Below are positions 1 to 12,293 of a stretch of DNA of 64,000 nt, one piece after another; positions within the stretch are counted from its first letter, which is position 1; each line of letters opens with the position of its first letter. The position numbers and the translations under genes were made by a program. Below the pieces are notes generated by a model. The model searched no databases and was not told where the DNA came from. It saw only the letters and a program-made list of their open reading frames with translations. The stretch is taken from positions 144,681,745 to 144,745,744 of the forward strand of contig JAOWCC010001589.1 of assembly GCA_030867875.1 (NCBI GenBank), given 5' to 3'. The stretch is from Actinernus sp. WN-2022 (taxonomy: Eukaryota; Cnidaria; Anthozoa; Actiniaria; Actinernidae).

Positions 1-12
1 CTCCTTTAGTTT

Positions 13-94
13 TTAGGAAATAGTGGTTGAATCCCATAAGACCACAAGGTAGCTTAGGACATAGTGGTTGAATCCCATAAGGACACAAGGTATA
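13..94. repeat. 41-bp tandem duplication
   Basis: Two adjacent 41-bp units (13-53 and 54-94) differ at only a few bases. Each starts TTAGGA and contains GTGGTTGAATCCCATAAG. No coding content was seen. Confidence 0.8.
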
Positions 95-119
95 GGGGTT
101 GCTCCCTATCACCAGGGTA

Positions 120-550
120 AAATCCCGGGGGTCCGGTTTGTCCCCAAAATCTAGGTCTTCTTGGCCCCGGGGGACCCCCCTGGGGACACCCCACCGACCA
201 ATCCCCGGTCTGGCCCTCGCCCGACGCCCCGCCGAGCCCCTCCCGAACGCCCGACACGACCCCGACCACTCCCAGGCCTGGCTTGGGACTCCAAATCCCC
301 CCTTCGCCCCTGGCGGCGGCTCCACTTCCGGTCCAACCTCCCTTGGGGACCCCCGCTGTGACATTTGGCGGCACCTGTGACGTCATTCTAAACTTCCGGC
401 CAATCCCACGCCTGGCTTTGGCCTCCAAACGACGGCGCCACGTGCTGTGACGTCATTTTGGGACGCCACGTGCGTAATGGCGTCGTTTTACGCCGCGCCC
501 CCCGTCTAGGCCAATCAGGAGCCAGGGATTGCACCTCCAGTGACCCCCTA
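120..550. promoter_or_regulatory. G+C-rich, CpG-rich block with promoter-like motifs
   Basis: This stretch is far richer in G+C than the A+T-rich surroundings. It holds GCCAAT boxes (near 401 and 511), two TGACGTCA palindromes (near 379 and 446) and CACGTG E-boxes (near 439 and 469). The mix resembles a CpG-island promoter or the internal promoter of the LINE remnant that starts just downstream. The open frames across it have skewed composition and no recognisable domain, so I treat it as non-coding. The promoter function is inferred from motifs only. Confidence 0.35.
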
Positions 551-1472
551 ATACTACTACAGTGGTTGGCCAGACTTGGTCTACAATTCGCAAAGTCACC
601 GTGGGAGTCCCGCAAGGGTCCATTCTTGGCCCTCTATTGTTCTCTGTCTATGTGAATGAATTACCTAACTGCCTGATTAATACCAACGTTACATTATTTG
701 CGGACGACACAGCGCTATACTGCTCTTCAAAATCAGCATCCGAGCTACAGAGCTGCACCAACTGGCGCAATGGCTTGCGGAACATAAACCTACCCTGAAT
801 ATTAGTAAATCTAAATTTATGCTAATCGGAGGATCGAAGAGACTCAAATCCTTTGATCAAGTAACTCTAAATATTAACAATAAAGAATTAGACAAGGTAG
901 AGTATTTTAAATACTTGGGCGTGATTATCCATGAGACTCTATCCTGGGCAGAACATGTGGACTACGTTTGCAAGAAAGCATATAAACGAATTGGAATCCT
1001 TCGAAGAATTAAGCACCTACTACCAATGGCCACAAGAGAACTATTTGTCAAGACAATGATCCTGCCAATATTGGACTACGGGGACGTCGTGTGGGGCGAT
1101 AAGCACAACGAAACCTTAATGCAGAAGATCCAAGTCACCCAAAGCGCTGCTGCCAAAGTAATTCTAGACAGACCTAGGCACTCTTCGACTACTAAAGCTC
1201 TGGCAGATCTAGATTGGAAGACGATGTCAACGAGACGACGCATACATCGTCTAATCTTTACTTATAAGGAGTTAAACGGACTTTTAGACTGGAATTTAAT
1301 TTTTTATCTTTTGCCGACATCCATAATTATAGTACTCGCAATAAGAACAATCTACGAAAGCCACATTCCAACCGTACCTGGGGACAAAACCGCTTTGCCT
1401 GTCATTGTATTAATGATTGGAATAGTCCGCCCGAAAATATTAGAACTTTATCTTTTAATAATTTTAAGTTAG
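550..1472 (+). pseudogene. LINE reverse transcriptase, 5'-truncated and frameshifted
   Basis: This is the C-terminal half of a non-LTR retrotransposon ORF2. The first frame (about 562-745) carries the RT motifs GVPQGSILGPLLF and FADDTALY, the catalytic palm. The reading then shifts to a second frame (about 745-1472), which continues with YLGVIIHETLSW, RRIKHLLP and LPILDYGDVVW, typical of the thumb/connection region of Jockey/CR1/L2-type RTs. The N-terminal RT and the endonuclease are missing and a frameshift separates the two parts, so it is dead on arrival. An AT-rich 3' UTR and an ATT-repeat tail follow. The exact clade was not resolved. Confidence 0.85.
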
Positions 1473-1617
1473 CTATACGTAATAAGTAATTATTGACACA
1501 TTTTAACCAATATTTTAACCCAAGTTTTACAACCGAAGTTTTATATATATTATTGTTTTTATTTTTAATTTATTTATGTGTATATATATATATATTTTCT
1601 CTTTACTTTTTCTATGT

Positions 1618-1701
1618 TCCTGCAGGGCCTCACTGAAAATCACCATTGTGAGTGGGCTCCCTGGCAAAATAACTTAATTATTATATTATTATTATTATTA
1701 G
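1618..1701 (+). mobile_element. LINE 3' terminus: stem-loop plus (ATT)n tail
   Basis: CAGGG/CCCTG and CTCAC/GTGAG can pair across 1623-1665, followed by a run of ATT triplets ending near 1701. A 3' hairpin plus short microsatellite tail is typical of CR1/L2-like LINEs and marks the end of the element whose RT lies upstream. Confidence 0.6.
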
Positions 1702-1935
1702 AGGTTTATCTATTATTTCTGTGAATGACGTCATCGATCTATTCGGGTATGTTTGGGCAAAGCCTATTGTTTGGGGTCGTCTCTAAAACCAGGAGCGATC
1801 GACCCTGAATTCATTCGAAGTTGAATGAATAAAGTAATAAATATCTCGCAATATCTAAACCCCTTTGTAGCGTAAATAGTAAGAACAAACTACTCGTGAT
1901 AGGCTCTAAACGGTCTTTATTATTTTCCTTTACAG

Positions 1936-4181
1936 TTAAAGTGCCCCTACGATCAAATTTTGACATATCAATTTTTTCTCATATTCGTAAAGTATAGTGG
2001 CTATATTATTACCAGTTCAAACCGTTTTTCGATACGACGACGGGAAGTCTTATTTTTTGGACTCCGAATCTTGAATTTTACGTCCGCCATTACGCGAACC
2101 CGTGCCTGTGGGCGAGGAACGCCTGGTCACTTTTTTAGCGTACGTGACGTCATACACTTAAGGTTATCATATACCTTCAGGGTACTGTTCCGGATAAAAT
2201 TAAGTAGCGTCTCGAATATTCGTCGTATTTAGATAAATTATACCTCATTTTAAAGCTTATAAAATTGGCTACAATAATATACCTAAGGTTTGTAATTTTG
2301 ATAAAAGTGCGATTTTAAATAAACTTCTTTTCCGAACAAGCGAGTTGGTTTCCAAGAGCTCCAACTCCACGGCAATTTAATGAATTTAAGATCTGTTTGC
2401 TTTTCTGGACTCCCACAGACCTTGTTTGCGAAACTGTGTCGGCGATTGTGGAAATTCGAAGCCGTTCTGAAGATATTTTGGTCTTCGTGAAACTGCTAAC
2501 GCGAATCCAAGTATAGATGCGGGAATCGCTCTCAGCGCCTCTCTTTTAAAAATTAAAAAAATCGCCGACACGGGTTTTTTAGCTGATATAAATTGCGAAC
2601 AATCTGTGAAAATTTGAAGTAATTCGCACAAATTCGCGTCGAGTTGGAGCTTTTTTCAAACTATGTTTAGAACGAAAATAGAAAGTCAAGAAAACGCTCT
2701 GAAATTAGCCGGCCGGCGAGACTGATTCTTTCAACCAGTGACTGGGAAATGTCACAGTCAAAACTTCCCACAACAACACGTGTGGCTACTTTTCCCATAC
2801 AAACATTCACGCGAACTAACATATGTAGTAAGAAAGTGTACCATTTACCCGCTTTGAAAAGCAAACAAAACGTTTTGAATAGTTTGTGCATTGTACAGGA
2901 CTGTAGCAATTTAACGAACAACAAAGCTGGCATTTCGCTACACGAATAATTCAAGCCTTTTATAGTTGAGTACCAAGAATACGGTTTGTAATTCTCTTCA
3001 AGCCTCATGCAAGGATGGTTTGTGTACGTTTTGAGGACAGAAGCTTCTCCATAATTGTTTGTATCACATGGAATAGCCGGTAAGACCGTACTAGTATAGA
3101 TTGACCGAAAAATAAGCGGCTACGTTTGCTGAGAACATACATGTAGTTTATCATACATAACTCATATTGCTGTTTCCTATAAACAGATAAACCTATCGAT
3201 GTAGTATGCCTTTTAATTTACTGCTAATTTTATTTTCAAGACAATAAACCACAGAAGAAACCACCAATATTGTTTCATGAAGTACCTTGTTTCAGTTGTT
3301 TGTGTGTCAAACAGAAACGGGGGGCGCGAAGTTTGGTTCTGTGATAGCCACTGTAAAAGCTGCAGATCAGTCAGGAGAGCGATTTAATTTTATAGCAATT
3401 ACATTGTATTTTAGAATTTAGATTCGCCGGAAAATCTATTGCCGGGACACATATATAAATTATCGATCTCTCATTTACGAACTAGCAATTATCCGGGTTT
3501 CACTATAAACACGAACAAACTTAGGACTTATAAACTGCTGATCATTACCTTAGTGATTTCTCCGCTGAATTCTCACTGTAGCCCGGATCCAGTAACAGCA
3601 CAACCTGAAAGCCGAACCATGGAAAATACCCTGGGGAAAAATTACCCCCAAAAGATAAGAAACCTCTGCTAGCTAGCACTACTTACTGGCAGGCCACTTC
3701 CCAAGCGATTTTAGCGACTATTCATTGGTCCAGCTCAGTTTCAACTCGGTCGCCAGCGGCTCTATTTCCCCCTAAATCATCAACATCCGGCAATAAATTT
3801 AAACAGTAAGACACATTACTATGTTCTGAAGAATCTGATGCAGATTTTAGGTCGTTATTTACTAAACCACAGCAAAATTCGCAGTGTGAGTTTGTCGACA
3901 ACATAAGAAGAAATGTATGGGTTCGAAGCAACTTGAGAACGATGCGTTAAGTGTATGACGTCACATACGCTAAAAAATGACTAGGCATTCCTCGCCCACG
4001 GGAACGGGTTCGAGTAATGGCGGACGTGATTTTGACCGTAAACTCTCTTTAAAATGTGTGGTCTAATTGGCCCCATTCCAAAAATTTTCACTGATTTGGA
4101 TATTTCTGCCACTGTTTGTTCTTATGGAATACAAAAAAGTGGCAAAAGAAATGGTCAAATTTCGTCGTAGTGGCACTTTAA
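1936..4181. mobile_element. 2.2-kb TTAA-bounded inverted-repeat DNA element, non-autonomous
   Basis: The element starts TTAAAGTGCCCCTACGA (1936) and ends with the reverse complement of TTAAAGTGCCACTACGA (4181), with TTAA at both outer edges. The terminal inverted repeats are long and imperfect. A second well-matched block pairs 2080-2165 with 3945-4035, including CGTCCGCCATTAC and a TGACGTCATACACTTAA stretch. No transposase frame was recognised inside. TTAA target sites are known for piggyBac and Kolobok superfamilies. Which of the two mobilised this copy cannot be told from the sequence. Confidence 0.8.
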
Positions 4182-4599
4182 TAATTAACTCATAAGATAC
4201 TTGTATACAAAATCCACTGTGACTCATAAGAGCAACTCTGCTATTGTTCTTAGGGATTAGCGATAACTGAAGGGCCTATTGTTTTGAGATGCAATTTTTT
4301 CTCTAAAACTGAACTATAATTACCATACGAATAAAAACAAACCTACAGATAAATTAAACAAAGTTTATTCAATCTCAAAAACACCAATTTACAGTTCGTT
4401 TTCCTTATAGTCGCGGAGTTGATAACTTTCTTATTTCACAGTTCTTGGGTTGATATAATGTACCGTGTTACAAGATTACACTGATTTATGTTTCATTGAT
4501 TTTTTTTTCTTGTTGACAAATGCGGCTTACTAGACGACAAGAGGAGGAATATTTTTTTTAAAGACATTTATTAATAGAAATCGACTTAATAAAACTTAT

Positions 4600-5017
4600 T
4601 TCTAAAAGGTACAAATGTATTGTTCATCACGGGAACACTCTGTTCCGGAATAGGTTGTTTTTGGAATTGTTTATTCAACAAGAATTTTCGGTGGTGATTG
4701 CAGCCTCTGTCGCTTCTTGCCATCCATAATCTTCCATGTTCATCAAGTTTTGCTTTGTTTCCAAGATTTTTCAGAAATCAGGATCTTTTCTTAAGCTGTG
4801 AATCCATTTCATGACTATCCCCATCGTGTTCATACATTTGAACCAACGCTTCCCAATCTTCCTGGTGCCGTTCTTTAGCTTCGTTTCGAATTCTTTCCCA
4901 AACATCCTCTTCTCCGTCATAACTATCATCAGTGGAGTCCGTGCTCTCCTGAGAATCAGAGCTTTGATAAGAATCTTCAGTCGTTTCATCATCTGAGTTG
5001 GAACGATTAGCAGCCAT
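4600..5017 (-). pseudogene. Acidic Ser/Asp/Glu-rich protein of a transposon-linked family, broken
   Basis: An open frame from 5017 to 4778 encodes a very acidic N-terminus rich in Ser, Asp and Glu, followed by DVWERIRNEAKERHQEDWEA and a conserved-looking HDGDSHEM segment. After its stop, another frame (about 4775-4600) continues with similar composition (YGWQEATEAAI, KFLLNKQF), so the gene has been frameshifted and truncated. I do not know its function. Similar acidic ORFs are, as far as I recall, multi-copy in cnidarian genomes. It lies just downstream of, and in the same orientation as, the zinc-finger ORF at 5180-5383, suggesting one two-ORF mobile unit. Confidence 0.45.
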
Positions 5018-5179
5018 CGTTTATATCTTTACTCTTCAAGGATCGGGAGTATATTGTCAGACCCTTAAAAGTTTCCAACTTTATACAAAACAAATTGGTG
5101 TGGTCACTAAGTTTAACAAATGTCGATTAGTTGATTTAGCTAAGGTCTCTCAGTTAGACCAACATTATAAGCAGGATTC

Positions 5180-5383
5180 CTAACAAACATATTTTCCATT
5201 ATCAACAACTGGATTTACATTCCTCGACAAAAACGTTCTTTTTTGAAGTTTCGCTTCTTGTAAATATAGTTTACGTTCTTGAGTTGATAACCTACGGACT
5301 TGTGCCAAGTGGTTCGATAATTTAACAAGATACTTTGATCCACAATTAGGTACAGGGCAGTTTTTCAAAGTCCGATTTTCCAT
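5180..5383 (-). CDS. Small C2H2-like zinc-finger protein, probably transposon-derived
   Basis: The frame from ATG at 5383 encodes about 67 residues with CPVPNCGSKYLVKLSNHL, a C-x4-C finger start, followed by a basic stretch (TQERKLYLQEAKLQ). A more upstream in-frame ATG at 5416 is possible; I favour 5383 because the conserved part begins just after it. The second zinc-ligand pair looks altered (one His is clear, the next position reads Arg). It precedes the acidic pseudogene on the same strand. Function unknown; a DNA-binding accessory protein of a mobile element is likely. Confidence 0.4.
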   Translation of the reverse strand: MENRTLKNCPVPNCGSKYLVKLSNHLAQVRRLSTQERKLYLQEAKLQKRTFLSRNVNPVVDNGKYVC

Positions 5384-5436
5384 GTTCACTCGTTGAAAGT
5401 TAGTATCAAATAGCACAAATCTACTTGATCGTCCCT

Positions 5437-5560
5437 TTTATCTCCTTTTATCCCTTTTGTCGCCTTTCGTCCCTCTTTTTTTCGTTTTGAAATTTTAAAA
5501 AAGAAGGAGAAAAAAGAAAAAAGCGTGACGAGAGGCGACAAAAGGGATGAAAAGGATGAA
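5437..5560. repeat. Inverted repeat (hairpin) around an A/T-rich spacer
   Basis: ATCCCTTTTGTCGCCT near 5450 is matched in reverse complement by AGGCGACAAAAGGGAT near 5532, with homopurine/homopyrimidine runs between the arms. It looks like a small fold-back element. Confidence 0.6.
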
Positions 5561-5599
5561 CGGATATAACTATATACGAATGTGTACACGTCTCTTGTC

Positions 5600-8260
5600 A
5601 GTAGACCCTTTCATCCCTGTTCTCGACATTCGGCCCGCTTTTTTTCGTTTTGAACCCTGAGTTAGGAGTACCGAAGTGTTCTTGAGTCGAAATCTGTAGC
5701 TTGAGCTTGTTTATTTCGTCTCGCAGGATCAATGTTTCCTCGTGGCTGCTTCTATTAAAACCTTGCAGTTAGCTGATTCTGTGTAAGCAATCATAAGACT
5801 TGGTTTGGCGGGAATTTCCTACCATGTAGATTTACGCCACTTTTTAGCACTACCACCTTCTCAAAGTCACTAACGTTCAATCCAAGGCATAAATCCAAAT
5901 TGTTTACTCCTAATAGCGCAGCTGATGCGGAGAAGTAATACTGGTTTAGCCGTTGTGTAATCCATATAGAGTCGATTACTGCGAAAGCCACCATTTTTCT
6001 CATCGACTAGTCTTTCGCAAAATCCTTCGGTTTCTCATATATATTTTGCTCCCAAGGTTTATCTATACTCCTGTTGATGAAATGTCCAAGCTATAGACAT
6101 ACTAACAACGACGGTCAGTTTGAAGCAAAATACTCTGCGCACAGCTTCAATATTCATCCTGGCTGTGAACACGGACTTGAATGGCAGACTAAATCAGAAA
6201 TAAAACAATGCATATACTAAATTGATAAATTCCCTACATCCCTGACATTAGCCAGAACTAGCTTTACTCACCTAACTGTCATAATCACTTAAAGGGTAAA
6301 TAAAAGAAAACCACAAAATGTTATTCGATTTCTAAACTGCGACGTCACTTCATAGCAACCAGACCTCACGCTGATTTGGATTTCTGATGATCTCTGGCTC
6401 GTTGGAGTGTAGCCATTCTTAGTATGTATGGAATAGCTTAAGGTCAGGCCAGTGGCATCCAGACGTTCCGTGGGAGTGTGCTACTGCTAGCGATAAACCG
6501 TAGAAATCATGAACAGTAAATAATGGAAAACAATACAATTGTCACATAAATGTTACAATAAAAACAGTTAAAATAATGACTTGATGTTGATCTGCTTCCG
6601 ACTGAAGTACTCTAATATAATGAAGAACAAATGATTTACCCCTTCAACTATTCTAATTCTGTCTATAATACACTCTCAGGGATAGAAAACTAAATGACAA
6701 AATAACAAACACTTACTCATTGTGAGAAATTAAGCGAAATTGCATACCGGTCCGCCAACCCGGGTTATACCGGTGAATACGACTGAATACATGAAGAAGG
6801 AAACAGCCCAGTGCCGGACCAGTATCTTTCGAAACCGGGATCCCTTGCCGGTTTTCTATCTCAACCGGTTTCCAACTAAATCCATGACTATCTACCGATG
6901 TACTCACCATCATTTGGTCATTTTGTAGTCAAAATCTAAATCTAAGCATTTGGAAAACCATGAAGGAAACGTATTCCGATTTTGTTATCATCTACTGACG
7001 GCCATGTATTGTTTTCAGCAATTTGACACGTCGAACCTTAAAACACGTCGTGGGTAATGAAAAGTTGGAGCCGACGTACCTACAGTACACACCCACTTGC
7101 GTCCTCTCATGTTTACACATGATTACATTTTGCATGTATCCCATTCGGAGAATATTTATACAGTATGTGTGCTTTGCAAGCCCTTCCGCCCGGCTCCAAC
7201 CTGCTCTGGGTTAAAACATCAAAAACCACCAGACAAAAACGTCGTGATTTGAAGTATATTTAGCTCACAAAAGTGTCTTTTATATTGAAAATGATAGGAT
7301 CCAACAAAATTGTGACCAAGGTTGTTGAATTTGCTGAAAGTGCGTAAAACTTTTACTGGTTTCGAGAACGCGCTCGTACAGTCCTACCGAACTGGCATCA
7401 TTTTCATTTAAATCAAAAATTAAAAGATCAACAAATTAATTTCATCATCAGTTTTTAATTGAAATATTGAAATCTTAATTGAAATATTGAAATCTTAATT
7501 GACGAAAACCCCACGGACCGGTTAATACTAAATAATTGATCCATGCATTGTGGCCGACAGGAGATATTAGGGCGGTCATTCTCAATTTTCCAGCTTTCTA
7601 AACGTGTTGTTTATTGAACTCAGTATTGGAATATCATAATGAAATTAAAGTTACTTTATGTATTTTAAATTTCACATGAAAGGGCATTGAAAATACAGAC
7701 AATTGTTTTCTTTTCTGTTTTTCTTACTTCGTGAATTTTCAGTATGAGAGTTATATAAAATGAAAATTAACTCGTATTGGTGCAGTGGATAGTCATAACA
7801 GGATCTGTTCTCAAATTTCAACTTTTCCTGTCATATAAAAAAAACAATGTATTTTAATGCTATATTGAAAAATATGTAATCCTTTGAATATATAAACTGT
7901 CATGCTACCTGAAATATCTAGCTAGTTTGGTGATTTATGTTTTCCCAGTTGTCGATACACCTTCCTTGGTTTAGGTTTTGTGCTGTTATTATCATCAGTG
8001 TGAGAGCCATCTAAAGTATGGACAGATAACCACGCCACAGGAATGGCTTACAGAGTCAGTTACTAAAATCATTGTCCATATGGCACGCAAACAGACTCTC
8101 AATTCTCCCAGGCCAATTATCAAACTCACTTCCTGAACTTGAAGTGACTGATTCCCATGGATTAGGCTTCCAACAGATAGCCTATACCTGAATACAATTT
8201 CGCTTACGTAACTTTAAACTCTAGTATCGACTGCGACTCTATTCTGCAACCTTTCTTCAT
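5600..8260. other. Intergenic stretch with no recognised gene
   Basis: A+T-rich DNA without a reading frame I can support. It contains a 20-bp direct duplication at 7457-7496 (AATTGAAATATTGAAATCTT twice) and a patch at 6746-6870 where the hexamer core ACCGG recurs several times, possibly a small MITE. This is the region upstream of the host gene that begins at 8404. Confidence 0.5.
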
Positions 8261-8264
8261 TAAT

Positions 8265-8403
8265 TATTTATACCACCCACCAATCTATAGATCATACTTA
8301 CGATTGTCATTTTTCACGGGGCGTGTGCCAGCTTTGAAGTTCAAAATCTGTTTCACAAACAGTCACTTATGCCATGTAACTTGCCTGAGTCACACTGCAA
8401 ATC
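8265..8403 (+). promoter_or_regulatory. Putative core promoter and 5' UTR of the skeletal-matrix-like gene
   Basis: A TATA-like TATTTATA lies at 8265-8272, about 130 bp upstream of the start codon at 8404. No other strong promoter motif was seen. The position is inferred from the start codon and not from transcript data. Confidence 0.3.
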
Positions 8404-8715
8404 ATGAGTATCTTAAGGACTCCATATTTTCTGGGTTTCATTCTGGCCGTAGTTCTTTCGAAAGCTGTCGGAAACCCAAACTATCGAGCGTCGAATTTCG
8501 TAGTAAAACAGAACCAATTCTATGTGGGCCAAAAGCCTATCCAGGACACTTCGACAGATGATGTTATAACGTGTGCCTTCGAGTGCAACGATAAAGACAG
8601 CTGTGCTAGCGCAAATTTCGATGGAACGACAGGCACGTGCCAGCTAATGGCAAGCGCAGTTGTGGATGGTTCTTCTTCCTTAGTAAATAAGCACGGCCAT
8701 TTCTACATCGAAAAA
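8404..8715 (+). CDS. Host gene exon 1: signal peptide plus PAN/Apple domain (skeletal organic matrix protein 5-like)
   Basis: The exon starts at ATG 8404. Residues 1-23 form a hydrophobic secretion signal (LGFILAVVLSKAVG). Residues about 30-104 have the PAN/Apple layout, with the cysteine pattern C-AFEC-..-SCASANFD-..-CQL and the ending FYIEK. A strong donor GTAAGT starts at 8716, giving 104 codons and phase 0. PAN/Apple domains bind proteins or sugars in secreted animal proteins. With the C-terminal intelectin/fibrinogen-like exons far downstream (40908-41040, 50192-50707) it resembles the secreted family annotated in corals as uncharacterized skeletal organic matrix protein 5. The name rests on remembered domain architecture; the link between exons is inference supported by strand and splice sites. 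Confidence 0.75.
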
Positions 8716-8848
8716 GTAAGTGGAAACATTTATAGAGCGTCAATTTCGAAATTCCATCTTAAAACGATAAATCATAATTTGGTAAGGGAATATATATGGT
8801 AGAATATATCTCTATGAGGGGCCAAACAAGTCAAAAGTCTTGCCGGTT

Positions 8849-9236
8849 GAATTTATTTATATGACGTTTGAATTTATTTATATGACGTTTGAATTTATTT
8901 ATATGACGTTTGAATTTATTTATATGACGTTTGAATTTATTTATATGACGTTTGAATTTATTTATATGACGTTTGAATTTATTTTTATGACGTTTGAATT
9001 TATTTATATGACGTTTGAATTTATTTATATGACGTTTGAATTTATTTTTATGGTCTTTGAATTAATTTTTATGACGTTTGAATTTAGTTTTATGACGTTT
9101 GAATTTATTTTTATGGTCTTTGAATTTATTTATATGACGTTTGAATTTATTTTTCGGTGATACCTGAATTATTTTTTATGGTCTTTGAATTTATTTATAT
9201 GACGTTTGAATTAGTTTTTATGGTCTTTGAATTTTC
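8849..9236 (+). repeat. 21-bp minisatellite, about 18 units
   Basis: The unit GAATTTATTTATATGACGTTT is repeated with few variants early on and more divergence (TTTTTATGGTC) toward the right. Because 21 is a multiple of three it leaves an open frame repeating EFIYMTF; I do not count that as a gene. It ends just before the left end of the IS3EU-like element. Confidence 0.95.
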
Positions 9237-9331
9237 ATTACATGATGCTTTGCGCACCCAGCAGGCTTCAGGCTCTGGAAAATAAATACAGCTCTCTTAG
9301 CGTAGGAGCATGCGTTACAAGGGGTGGTGTA

Positions 9332-12207
9332 ATGGCGGACGCTCCAGGAGCACGAGGAGATCTTTCTCGTTTGACAAGAGCGTGCAATGATGCATTAGAT
9401 GCCATAAGCTCAATGAATTCTTCAGAAGTGAGAAGCATTGGAGTTGGATTTGGTTCAAGTTCACTGAGTACAAGTGTGTCCAGTGTGGGAAATGAAATTG
9501 CCAGATGTTTTCCATCGCAGCGGCAACATGGAAGTGGAAGACGACGACCTAGACCTCAAACTGAACCAGCTTCGCGATCGGGACCTAACCCTTCAAAACG
9601 TGGCAGACCATCGAGCACGATAGTGCACAAAGATCTAGTAATAATACCTGACCCTGAAACAAGTGTTGTTCCAACGCATTCCAGTCGTATAAAACTTGAA
9701 AAAAGAGGTCTAGTGGTTCACGAGTTCCCGTTTAATCGGTCTTGGAGTCCAGTGGAATTGCGATTAGCAATCCGAAAGCAGCTACCAAAACAAGACATGC
9801 TTTTCGAATTTGTAAAGGTAAGGAGGATGGATCCTAGATCCACTTGGGTACTATATCTTGTAATCGTTTATAATACCAATATAAAAAATATTATAACCCT
9901 TAGTAACTGGGCCTTAGAAAATGTGCTGTGATTGGTTGAAGCGGTCTGAAAGTTTACAAGAAAAAATTACAAATGAATTATTATTATTATTAATGCCATT
10001 TGATTCGTTATAATTCATTTTGTCCATAACCTAAAAGTCTATTAAACCCAAACCTATCCATGTTCGACCTGTACTACTTTAATATGTAGTTGGATTGACA
10101 AATTCATTCTGACAGTTTCATGAGCATGTGATGAGTTAATGACATTGTGACTTTATCAGTGTGAGCTAGGGAATAATTTATGTTTTGATGATCATAACAA
10201 ATGCATTTTCCTTTCTGTACTTATTTTCTGTGGGTTATTTCCGTGTTTCTTTAAAGACACACTTGTGGAAGAACTCTAAAGAGCTGTGAATTTTTTTGTT
10301 TATTACACATTTATAGACGACATAACCCAGATTATGGCTTCTAATGTATAATATGTTCATTGAAATGCGTTGGCTTGGAGAGGAGTAAATTTAACAAGTC
10401 TCTAGCCACCACTGATGCTGCCATGAATGATATCTTAAATTTTAGTCATGCTGTTATCCATGTACTCTATCACCCTCCTACATGTACTTCCAGAATTTAT
10501 GAAATCCATGCCACCTCTGTTATTGTAGATGTTTCATGAATGTTTAGGCTTTTTTATATTTCTTAATAATTATGTTTTTGGTAGAGAGCCTTCTTTTATC
10601 TCAGCAAACCAGCATGAATATTTTATTGTTTTAATCTTTTGCAGTCCTGTTATGGGGAACTTGTCAAACCCAAGCTAGCACCTGGAGTAGGAATGAGTGC
10701 TGAAGTGCTAATGAAGCTGACTGGTCAAGGTTGTGTTTATGTAAGAGCTCTTGAACCTACTACAGACTCAAATGAAGAGGAATCAGATGATGGCAATGAT
10801 TATAAGAATGATAATGCTGGTGATCAAGAATTTGAAATAGGTGTGTTTACTACAAACAGTGCATCTGTATCAAGATCACATGCAGTAAGCTCAGAATCTT
10901 GCACCATTACAAGAGCAAGCACTCCAGCAATGGCTTCAACTAGTACCACCAACCTTACTAACAGTGTTCTAAGAAGCCAGAATATGCCAGTAATTGAAAG
11001 CAATGCAGCTGGTCAAATCGAACATGCCAGCTCAGAATCTTCCACCATTATCAGAGCAAGTACTCCAGCAATGGCCTCAACTAGTACCAACCTTACTAAC
11101 AGTGTTCTAAGTAGCCAGAATATACCAGTAATTGAAACCAATGCAGCTGGTCAAATAGATACTGTAAACTTTAACCTAGAACATACTGATGAAAGAAGTC
11201 ATGGCCCACCCACCATTTCTTTGGTTGTGCATCGATCAAATGTAAAAGGTGATATGTTGAATGCATTTAAAGATCCTTCTATAATGCCTTGCAGTTTGAA
11301 TGCCACAATCATAGACAACCGTGGAATGGAAGAATTGGGCACTGGATCAGGTGTTCTAAGAGAGGTTTTTTCTCTATTTTGGAAAGATGCATATGACTCA
11401 TTCATGGTGGGGGTTGATCAGCGTGTTCCCTACATTCGCCATGATTACAATCGACAAAAATGGGAGGCTGTTGGAAGGATTCTTGTCAAAGGATTCAATG
11501 AGTGCTCTTACTTTCCAATGAAACTTTCTAAAAGTTTCTTTGCTGCTGCTGTCTTTGGTGAACAAAGAATACCATTTTCAATGCACTTGGAGTCCTTTTT
11601 GCACTATGTGTCTGAAGATGAAGCAGAGATAATAAAGAAATGCATGTCTCACGAGATGGAAAGTGGCAACAAAGAACTGACTGAACTATTGTCAAATTTT
11701 GATTGCAAACGCCTGGTCAAAGATGATAATATCATGGATGTCATTTCCGAGTTAGCCCACAAAGAACTAGTGCAGAAACCACAGTATGTTGTAGACTGTT
11801 GGAATAATATCATTGCTCCTTTAAGACTCATTTTCCCTTCCATTGAGTCAATTGAAATATTTTATTCAACGGTAACACCAACAACCACAAAGGTAATTTC
11901 TATGCTGGAATCAAGTCCTTCAAACCCATCTGAGCAGGAATGTTTGAGTCATCTCAAGCGATACATAAGGGGTTTAAACAGTGATCAGCTAAGCAAGTTT
12001 TTGCGATTCACAACAGGTGCTGAGATCCTGGTCACAGATGTTCTGCATGTAACCTTTTTTGTTGCAGAAGGTTTGCAACGTAGACCAATAGCTCATACCT
12101 GTGGATTCACGCTAGAGTTGCCTAGTACCTATGATAGCTTTTGTGATCTGAGAGAAGAGTTCAGTGCCGTTCTTGGGTATGGAAACTGGACATTTGATAT
12201 TCAATAG
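9332..12207 (+). CDS. HECT-domain E3 ubiquitin ligase-like protein encoded by an IS3EU-type transposon (2 exons)
   Basis: Exon 1 is 9332-9817 (162 codons) and exon 2 is 10645-12207, joined across an intron with donor GTAAGG (9818) and acceptor TTTGCAG (10644). Both sides are phase 0, giving 682 residues. The N-terminus is basic and Ser-rich. About residues 240-330 contain an internal 47-codon duplication rich in Ser/Thr. The C-terminal 330 residues are a HECT domain: SGVLREVFSLFW in the N-lobe and AHTCGFTLELP in the C-lobe, with the catalytic Cys near residue 648. The family is called G2/M-specific E3 ligase-like in animal annotations and commonly accompanies IS3EU-type DDE integrases, as here at 13917-14923. 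The start at 9332 (MADAPGARG) is preferred over 9227, which reads out of the minisatellite. The gene looks intact. Confidence 0.8.
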
Positions 12208-12293
12208 AGTCGAGTAGTAATGCTCACAAATATGTGTATAAACATGTACATGTATGAACATGTTGAACAAGTTTTATATCCTTTAAACTGCAA

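Noticed and set aside
8840..9160. 106-codon frame repeating EFIYMTF
   Set aside because: Produced by the 21-bp minisatellite; no start context or splice signals, and unit variants do not preserve residues.
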